NCBI RefSeq assembly: GCF_010820565.1
Contig: NZ_JAAIJQ010000040.1
Coordinates: forward strand, 1-51,830
Direction of reading: 5' to 3'
Source of the DNA: Thiorhodococcus minor
GTDB lineage: Bacteria; Pseudomonadota; Gammaproteobacteria; Chromatiales; Chromatiaceae
DNA length: 51,830 nucleotides
Position 1 is the first letter of the stretch; each line of letters opens with the position of its first letter. The translations under genes were made by a program, and so were the position numbers. The notes below the pieces were generated by a model that searched no databases, was not told where the DNA came from, and was given only the letters and a program-made list of their open reading frames with translations. This document shows positions 34,143 through 40,195 of this stretch, one piece after another.

Positions 34143-34609
34143 TGAGGTGGTGCGTGAAAGCCCATTCATCAAGAAAGAAACAGCGCGGAAACGAGATCGT
34201 CGAGTTTACGTTGCTGGCACCGTGGTTGATCTTTTTTGCACTTATATTCGTCGAGCTTGGTGTTGCTTACTCCGATAAGAGCATTGTTCTCGAGGCGAGC
34301 AGGGTAGGCGCCCGCGAAGCTATTAGTGGAAACGCTGATTGGAAAGACTCAGTCAACGCTGTTCTAGCCTCATCCATCCCATGGGGTAGGGCCGCATACG
34401 TTTGTGCCAATGGTAACGACTGTGACGCTGTGCAGAATGACTGTTGCTGCGGTGTATCAGACTCCGATCCCGAGGTAGGTGATCGAGTAATTGCCACCAT
34501 TGATTGTCCCTTTCAGTTCGTTGCGATACCGGATTTCTTACTCTCTAGTTCATTGCGGGAAGAAATGAGTTTGCGGGCACAAACTGGCATGCGTGCGTTG
34601 GTAGATTGA
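34142..34609 (+). CDS. tadF: TadE/TadF-like pseudopilin with cysteine cluster
   Basis: A 155-residue pseudopilin with a basic leader and glycine 16, then NEIVEFTLLAPWLIFFALIFVELG. Here both the +2 Glu and the canonical +5 Glu with +6 Phe are present. SIVLEASRVGAREAISG is typical of TadE/F. A dense cysteine segment, CANGNDCDAVQNDCCCG, lies in the periplasmic part and may form disulfides or bind a metal. Starts at GTG 34142 (sharing a base with the upstream stop) or GTG 34154. It is the middle of three consecutive pseudopilin genes. Confidence 0.8.
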   Translation: MRWCVKAHSSRKKQRGNEIVEFTLLAPWLIFFALIFVELGVAYSDKSIVLEASRVGAREAISGNADWKDSVNAVLASSIPWGRAAYVCANGNDCDAVQNDCCCGVSDSDPEVGDRVIATIDCPFQFVAIPDFLLSSSLREEMSLRAQTGMRALVD

Positions 34610-34628
34610 TATCGGTGAGGGAGCGATC

Positions 34629-36041
34629 ATGACCGTTCGTCTGCACAAGCGTCAACAACGGGGCGCCTCACTTGTTCACTTCATTCTGGTGATCGTCCCA
34701 TTGCTCGCGATGGGAGCCTTTGCGGTTGATATGGGTAATGTGCTGATGTGGCAGGCGGCTCTTCAGCGGTCCGTCGATGCGGCTGCTTTGGAAGGCGCAA
34801 GGATGCTTTATTGCGATGATGGACTACTGAATCACACGGATGATCAATGCGGCTCGGGCATCACATCGGCCGACAACGCGGCGCGCTCCCTTGCTGAAGA
34901 CAACTTGGCCGACGCGGGCGCGACGATTACGGTCGAACGCGGACATTGGGCCTTTCAGCAAGTGCCCGACGAAAGTACCGACGAAGCTAACGAGATCAAG
35001 AGGGGGGGCTTTTTCACTCCAAATGCTACCACCTCGCCGTCCTCTTTGAGCGACACAAACGGAAAGTTTCGTCCGCTTTTCGATCCCCCTGGTGAGGATC
35101 TGGACGATTTGAATAGCGACACTGACGACATTAACGCCGTGCGCGTTCAGGCTTCACGCTTGAATCCAAGCTTGTTCGGCTTATTTGCGAAGCTAGATTC
35201 CTATCAGGGGCGGGCTACTGCTGTGGCTTATATCGGTTTCGCGGGAAAAATCGCGCCAGACGAAGTGGACGTTCCTATCGCGATGTGCCAGGAAACGATC
35301 GATGTCGGTTGCCATGTTGGCCGGTTGATCCCGGAGACGGATCAGAGCGGCGGCTGGACAGACTATCTTCAGCCAGGGAACACCCCTGGGTCGAGTGACG
35401 TGTGCAGCGGCGCGAAAGCCAATGATCAAGGTGGTTTTACTGGCTATGGCACTTTTGTCGATAGAATTTGCAGCGATACTAGCAGCGGCAATCCTTGGGA
35501 GCTTTACGTCGGGGAGGATATGCAGGTAAAGAATGGGCAAGATCAAAACGTGTTTTCTGATTTGTTTGAGCGTTGGCAAAGCAACTGCAATCTTGATACT
35601 GATGCAGATGGTTGGCCGGATAAGCCGATAGTTTGGACGATGCCTGTGATTGAGAATTGTAAGTTCACTGGGCACTGTGCGCCGTTGTACGGTGCCGTGC
35701 AGGTTGAGGTTCTTTGGATGTTTGATAAGAATCCCGACTCTGAAGGGGTGGACGGCATCGATAATACGGCTCCGTGGGAAATGGAGGACTGGAGCACAGA
35801 TCCCGTGACTGTCTGGAGCTCAAGTAGCGCTGACGGAGAGGTGCGGTGGAATTCTTTTGTTCAGCATTTCGATCTTCAGATGAAGAATGACGAGGGACAG
35901 ATGGTTCCTGCGACGTTCGAGGCGGGAGGGGCAACACAGAAGACTATGTATTTCCGACCCGGCTGTAAAGAAGTTACGTTGGGTGGCACGGGAGGAATAA
36001 ACTTCGGCGTGCGAGCCGAGGTGCCAGTGCTCGTCTTTTGA
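34629..36041 (+). CDS. tadG: TadG-like pilus protein with Ca-binding-type loop
   Basis: A 470-residue protein. The N-terminus has TadG character: RGASLVHFILVIVPLLAMGAFAVDMGNVLMWQAALQRSVDAAALEGA. The large exported part is cysteine-rich (at least ten Cys). It contains DTDADGWPD at residues 323-331, a DxDxDGxxD loop as in calcium-binding TSP3/dockerin-type sites. No von Willebrand MIDAS motif was seen, although many TadG proteins carry that domain. G+C is visibly lower than in tadA-tadD. It may be a tip or adhesion subunit, which is inferred. The gene ends 10 bp before the stop of the convergent ATPase. Confidence 0.8.
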   Translation: MTVRLHKRQQRGASLVHFILVIVPLLAMGAFAVDMGNVLMWQAALQRSVDAAALEGARMLYCDDGLLNHTDDQCGSGITSADNAARSLAEDNLADAGATITVERGHWAFQQVPDESTDEANEIKRGGFFTPNATTSPSSLSDTNGKFRPLFDPPGEDLDDLNSDTDDINAVRVQASRLNPSLFGLFAKLDSYQGRATAVAYIGFAGKIAPDEVDVPIAMCQETIDVGCHVGRLIPETDQSGGWTDYLQPGNTPGSSDVCSGAKANDQGGFTGYGTFVDRICSDTSSGNPWELYVGEDMQVKNGQDQNVFSDLFERWQSNCNLDTDADGWPDKPIVWTMPVIENCKFTGHCAPLYGAVQVEVLWMFDKNPDSEGVDGIDNTAPWEMEDWSTDPVTVWSSSSADGEVRWNSFVQHFDLQMKNDEGQMVPATFEAGGATQKTMYFRPGCKEVTLGGTGGINFGVRAEVPVLVF

Positions 36042-36051
36042 TGATGAGAGG

Positions 36052-37104
36052 TCAGTTTGCGAAGAAGTTCTCGGAAAGTAAACCACATCGCACAAAATCG
36101 CTATAGAACCGAGGAAAGCTGCTAATAGCTGTCTTGAAGCTGCCAGTTGGACTATCTCTGACCTCCGAGCCTTGATAGAGGAAAAGATCCCGAAGCTCGA
36201 CGTCCTGTTGTCGCACCCCAGCCACCTCTGTGATGTGGGTTATTCTCCTGACCCCGTCCGGAAAACGCTCCTGCTGTACGATGATATCGATGAAGGTCCC
36301 GAGCATCTGCCGAATCTGGACATGAGGCAGGTCGATGCCGGATGTGAGGATCATCGTCTCCAGGCGGGCCATGATCTCCCTTGGCGAGCTGCCGTGAACG
36401 ACGGCGAGTGTCCCGCGATGCCCGGTCGCCATGGTCTGCAGATAGTCCAGCGCCTCCTCGCCGCGGATCTCGCCGATGATGATGCGATCGGGGCGCATCC
36501 GCAGGGCGTTCTTGATCAGATCCTGTAGCGTCACTTCCCCCCGGCCATCCTCATCCCCGCGCCGCGTCTCCAGGGCGACCCAGTCGTCGTGATGCAGCTT
36601 GAGCTCGGCGGTGTCCTCGATGGTGATGATGCGCTCGCGCTCGTCGATGTACCTGGACAACATCTCCATCGTGGTCGTCTTGCCGGTACCCGTCCCCCCG
36701 CTGAAGAGGATATTCAGGCGGCCTTTCAGGCAGGCGACTAGGAAATCGGCCATCTTCCGGCTCATGCTGCCGGCCGCGATGAGGTCATCCAGGCCCTGCA
36801 GATCTTGGGAAAATTTTCGGATGGTGATCGCGGTCCCGTAGCGGGACAGGGGCGGGATGATCACATTGATGCGTGCCCCGTCCGGGAGCGTAATATCGGC
36901 AAAGGGGAAGCGTGGTGAGACGGCCTTGCCGCTCTTGGTGAACAGCGCCTCGACGATCTCCGCGAGATCCTGCTCCGAGAACACGAGGTCCGATTGCTGC
37001 TTTTTGCCTTGGACCTCGATAAAGGTTCGTTGGCCGTTGATCATGATCTCGGTGATGTCGGGCCTCGAAAGCAGCTGATCGAGCTTCGCCCTGCCGCTGT
37101 TCAA
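36052..37104 (-). CDS. Second, short CpaF/TadA-like ATPase
   Basis: A 350-residue secretion ATPase paralogous to TadA but lacking about 105 N-terminal residues (Walker A at 136-143 versus 241-248). Visible motifs are [10 protein letters not shown], Asp box ITIEDTAELKLHHDD, Walker B RPDRIIIGEIRGEEA and His box GHRGTLAVVHGSSPRE, where HGSS replaces the HANS of TadA. All catalytic motifs appear intact. It is encoded on the opposite strand, converging on the tad operon with only 10 bp between stops, and a PilZ gene lies upstream on its own strand. It could be a retraction or accessory motor for the pilus, or belong to another secretion system. Its role is inferred. Confidence 0.85.
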   Translation of the reverse strand: MNSGRAKLDQLLSRPDITEIMINGQRTFIEVQGKKQQSDLVFSEQDLAEIVEALFTKSGKAVSPRFPFADITLPDGARINVIIPPLSRYGTAITIRKFSQDLQGLDDLIAAGSMSRKMADFLVACLKGRLNILFSGGTGTGKTTTMEMLSRYIDERERIITIEDTAELKLHHDDWVALETRRGDEDGRGEVTLQDLIKNALRMRPDRIIIGEIRGEEALDYLQTMATGHRGTLAVVHGSSPREIMARLETMILTSGIDLPHVQIRQMLGTFIDIIVQQERFPDGVRRITHITEVAGVRQQDVELRDLFLYQGSEVRDSPTGSFKTAISSFPRFYSDFVRCGLLSENFFAN

Positions 37105-37505
37105 CGCGGTGCTCCGGAGGTTGCGAGGTTCGACACCTTCATCATGGCCCTCGGTCCGGGGTGCGCATTCATGATTGCGATGCGGCGCAACGGCTCACGC
37201 CCGATGCCGAGTGTGCCATGTTTCTCAGCCTTCGGCCTGTGATGTTGCCTAAGGAGCTTTCCATGTTTTGTTTTCCGATTTGGGCCTCTGGTGACGCAGC
37301 TCCAGTTGGGCCACTCAGGAGACGAGGCTCCGCTTCGCGCGTCTGAGGGTAAGCGCTGTTTTCGGTCCGGTGAAGGGGCCGAAAGTGGTCGGCGTCCTGA
37401 CGCAGAGCTTCGTCGCCGAGGTCACGAAGCCGGAGCTTCGCGATCAGAAAAGCGGGAAGCAGTTGACGGACACTTCCTGATGAGCGTGCAAGAGGCTGCG
37501 GCGCC
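37105..37505 (-). other. Intergenic region upstream of the short ATPase
   Basis: About 400 bp. No recognisable gene on either strand, and no copy of the window's repeats. A sigma-54-like TGGCAC on the minus strand near 37210 lacks a properly spaced GC element. Confidence 0.4.
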
Positions 37506-37904
37506 TTACGCAGATAGCACCTCTTGGATGCGGCCACGTGCATAGTCTCCGGGCGGAACGAACTGAACGCCGAGATGGCTGTGTCGAAAGGAGTCGATCT
37601 CGCTCGACCAGACGACCATGCCCTGGACCAGCACTGGTGTGCCGTCAGCGTCGAAGCGCATCTCGAGTGTGACCCGAGCGCCCGCGGCGGCTGGACGAAA
37701 GGTGCGGATGGCTGCGCCGGCTTCGCTGATATTGAGGGTATAACCCATATTGACCGTTGGCTTGTTCTTCGAGCGCAGTTCCTGCGACGGGTAGATGGCT
37801 GTGATGCACTCGAACGGCACACGCCTAAAGCGGCGCTGCTCGGGTGCTGTATTCTGGCGGCCGTCTGGGGATCCATCCAAAGCGCTTTCACCAATTTGGG
37901 TCAT
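37506..37904 (-). CDS. PilZ domain protein
   Basis: About 132 residues with one PilZ domain, the usual c-di-GMP receptor. The RxxxR-type motif is in EQRRFRRVPFE (24-28 region). The second motif is NISEAGAAI (58-66), in place of the common D/NxSxxG. The strand-rich C-terminus VTLEMRFDADGTPVLVQGMVVWSSE...HLGVQFV is as expected. I use the ATG at 37904; the frame is open to 37991 without family similarity. It precedes the short CpaF-like ATPase on the same strand, 400 bp away, so it may link c-di-GMP level to pilus motor activity. Confidence 0.85.
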   Translation of the reverse strand: MTQIGESALDGSPDGRQNTAPEQRRFRRVPFECITAIYPSQELRSKNKPTVNMGYTLNISEAGAAIRTFRPAAAGARVTLEMRFDADGTPVLVQGMVVWSSEIDSFRHSHLGVQFVPPGDYARGRIQEVLSA

Positions 37905-38384
37905 GGCTCGAGGCTCCGAATAAGGGCGTGATCGCTGATGACTGGGCTTGGGCGATCCAGGGCGGTCGTGACGTTCGGCCCCAGTCACCACCCCGGCCAG
38001 GGTGGACTGCGCTTGCCCAACCGATAGGAGACGCCTGACGCTCCAACCCTCAACGCCCCAATTCGGTCATGCAGCCTGCGCCGCGCATGCTCAGCTCTGC
38101 TGCTACCGATAACCTCGCGCTGAGCAATGCGGATTCCCGTTTGCCTCCTGCGATAAGGGACTCTTCACTTTACAGATTAGTACATTCGGTCCCTTGCCGA
38201 GAGCACCGTCGTGTGGCGGCCGGGCCGCTGACGGCCGGCACGGCGGCTCGGTCGACCCGAGCAAGAAGTGAGGTTGAGCCGTCTGTTGCTGCGCTCGGCT
38301 CCGGCAGCGCGAGGTTGGGTCGAGATACGAAGTCCAACAAGAGGCGGCAGGTTGTTACCTCCCGCTCTGCCTCCGACGCTCCAG
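37905..38384. other. Intergenic region with degenerate repeat pieces
   Basis: No recognisable gene. CAGGGTGGACTGCGCTTGCCCAACC at ~37998 and GAGGTTGGGTCGAGATACGAAGTCCAACA at ~38310 resemble hairpin halves of the two repeat families seen elsewhere, in diverged form. Confidence 0.4.
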
Positions 38385-38506
38385 AGACTGTGAAGAAATT
38401 CTGCGTAGGTTGGGCTGAGGTACGAAGCCCAATATGGCGGTCGGCCTAAGGCGCTGATTGTTGGGCCTCCTGCGTTGGCCCAATCGACGGCAAGATGCGA
38501 TCTTTG
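38385..38506 (+). mobile_element. Truncated copy of the 150-bp MITE
   Basis: Starts AGACTGTGAAGAAATTCTGC and matches the element at 27633 closely to about 38506. The right terminus (GGAATACTTTCACAGTCT) is absent and no target duplication can be found. Confidence 0.75.
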
Positions 38507-38641
38507 GAGGGGGCGGACTGCATGCGCACGCCGGAGCGCGGGAACGAGCGGGCACAGCGCGGACCGAGAGATGCTGGAGGCGGTCGAACGGGGAGGGCGC
38601 CCTGGTGTCGAGCGGCCTCGCAAGCCTGGGTTTCGCGCATC

Positions 38642-38742
38642 GGATTGGTCTGGCGTCTCCTGTGGGCGGACAAGCGCGGCGCAGTCCGTCGACGTCGGCG
38701 TGAGGCTTGGTGGACTTCGTTCGCGCTCGTCCACCCTTGGTT
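38642..38742 (-). repeat. Double-hairpin (REPIN-like) repeat, inverted diverged copy
   Basis: GTGGGCGGACAAGCGCGGCGCAGTCC and GGTGGACTTCGTTCGCGCTCGTCCACC are the two hairpins in reverse order, with recognisable flanks. It ends two bases before the stop codon of the thioredoxin-like gene and would form the 3' end of that transcript. Confidence 0.65.
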
Positions 38743-38744
38743 GC

Positions 38745-39284
38745 CTAATCGGCCCGGTTCGCCATCCACAAGCGCAGGCGCAGCCCGGGCCCGGTGCTGG
38801 CGCCGACGGTTGCGTAACGAATCTGGCCATCGCCGTCGATCACGAAGGTGGCCGGCACGCCTGCGACGCCCCAGCGGCTGGAAACCTCGCCGTAGGCATC
38901 CGGGATGACGGGCAGGTCGAGGCCGGCTTCTCGTAGGAAGGCGCGGATCTCGGGCGGCCCGCCGGATTGGAGCGCGACGGTGATGACGGGGTGATCTTCC
39001 GCGATGGAGGCGACCGCGCCGTCGACGAGGCGGCACACGGGGCACCAGCTCGCCCAAAAATGGACGAGGACGGGCTCACCCCGATAGTCGCGCAGATCCA
39101 GGCGCTGTCCCGCGAGATCCATCCCCGCGAGGGCGGGTGCCTGGCCATGCGCCAGGGGGCGGGCCTTCCACCATTGAACGCCGCCGAAGACGAGCGCGAT
39201 GAGGAGGATGTTGACGGCCCAGCCGCGCCAGCGGCTCTTGGCTGGCCTGGAGGGTGGGGTGGCTTGGTCTGTCATGCGGGTCAT
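38745..39284 (-). CDS. TlpA/ScsD-like thioredoxin-fold protein
   Basis: About 179 residues. A cytoplasmic N-terminus and one transmembrane helix (WAVNILLIALVFGGVQWW, 22-39) precede a periplasmic thioredoxin domain with the active site WASWCPVC (C81, C84). VAGVPATFVIDGDGQIRY contains the conserved cis-proline. Family: TlpA/ResA/ScsD-like disulfide oxidoreductases. The start is ATG 39284; ATG 39275 is also possible, and the frame runs open to 39476 without homology. It may help disulfide formation in exported proteins, and the cysteine-rich pseudopilins nearby are tempting clients, but that is speculation. Confidence 0.85.
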   Translation of the reverse strand: MTRMTDQATPPSRPAKSRWRGWAVNILLIALVFGGVQWWKARPLAHGQAPALAGMDLAGQRLDLRDYRGEPVLVHFWASWCPVCRLVDGAVASIAEDHPVITVALQSGGPPEIRAFLREAGLDLPVIPDAYGEVSSRWGVAGVPATFVIDGDGQIRYATVGASTGPGLRLRLWMANRAD

Positions 39285-39465
39285 TTCACCATGATCGTCT
39301 TGCGGCAGCTTTGCAGACCGCGCTTCGCTCTTGCTCGCCAAGGCCGACAACCAGAGCATCCGCCGATTATCAGGTTCCGCTTGCTCGGATAGCCGGTAGG
39401 TGACTGCTTCGCGAGTCGCTCGCGCCGGTGGCCTGGATGCGCTCGGCCAGCTCGGCCGCGCCCGA

Positions 39466-39517
39466 TGCCAGCGCAAGGCTCGGTGGACTTCGCTCGCGCT
39501 CGTCCAGCCTACAGCCG
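39466..39517 (-). repeat. Single-hairpin fragment of the REPIN-like repeat
   Basis: GGTGGACTTCGCTCGCGCTCGTCCAGCCTAC is one hairpin with its flank; the second hairpin is absent or degenerate. It lies between the thioredoxin-like gene and the response regulator gene. Confidence 0.55.
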
Positions 39518-39580
39518 ATTTGCCGGTGTGATGGCGGAGGGCCGAGCTTGGGTGCGCGGCATGGAGTCGCGCTGGCGATG

Positions 39581-40195
39581 CTAGCGCTCCAGCGAGACCA
39601 GGACGAGGTCGACCAGGCTCTTGGCGTTGAGCTTGCCCATGATGTTGGCGCGATGCGATTCGACGGTTCGGATGCTGATCCCGAGATCATAGGCGATGGT
39701 CTTGTTGGCGTCGCCGGCGACCAAGCGGTCGAAGACTTCGCGCTCGCGGGCCGTCAGGGTATCGAGGCGCGCGTCGGGTCCCTTTGTCTGCGGCGCGACG
39801 GCGGCGTCCTCGCGGCTCGGAGAGTCGCGTAGGGCTTCCTGGACGCGGTCGAGCATGTCTTGGCCCTTGAAGGGCTTGGTGACGAAGTCTTTGGCGCCGA
39901 GCTTCATGGCCTTGACGGCCATGTCGATGTCGCCGTGCCCTGTGATCATGATGACGGGCAGCCAGGGGTGCTCGACGCGAAGGCATTCCAGCAGCGTCAT
40001 GCCGCTCATCTCGCTCATGCGCACGTCGAGCAGCAGCACGGCTGGCCGGCCCTTGGCCCCGCCGAAGCTGGCGAGGAAGTCGCGGGCGCTGGCGTAGGCT
40101 TCGACGTCGATGGCCACGGAGCGCAGCAGCAGCGCCAGCGATTGGCGCACATCCGGCTCGTCGTCGACGACGTAGGCGATGGGGGCCGCGCTCAC
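39581..40195 (-). CDS. FixJ-type response regulator
   Basis: A 204-residue two-component regulator. The receiver domain has the acidic pocket VVDDEPD, phospho-acceptor D57 in AVLLLDVRM, the switch residue in MITGHGD and the lysine in FVTKPFKG. The C-terminal LuxR-type helix-turn-helix has LTAREREVFDRLVAGDANKTIAYDLGISIRTVESHRANIMGKL. It belongs to the FixJ/TtrR group of activators. The start overlaps the stop of the sensor kinase gene by four bases, so the two form a coupled pair. Target promoters are unknown. Confidence 0.92.
   Translation of the reverse strand: MSAAPIAYVVDDEPDVRQSLALLLRSVAIDVEAYASARDFLASFGGAKGRPAVLLLDVRMSEMSGMTLLECLRVEHPWLPVIMITGHGDIDMAVKAMKLGAKDFVTKPFKGQDMLDRVQEALRDSPSREDAAVAPQTKGPDARLDTLTAREREVFDRLVAGDANKTIAYDLGISIRTVESHRANIMGKLNAKSLVDLVLVSLER

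Noticed and set aside
37195-37230. Sigma-54-like promoter (TGGCAC) for the short CpaF-like ATPase
   Set aside because: The GC element is not at the required distance from GG.
38069-38449. 126-codon plus-strand frame between the PilZ gene and the MITE
   Set aside because: It runs into repeat and MITE sequence and shows no protein-like conservation.
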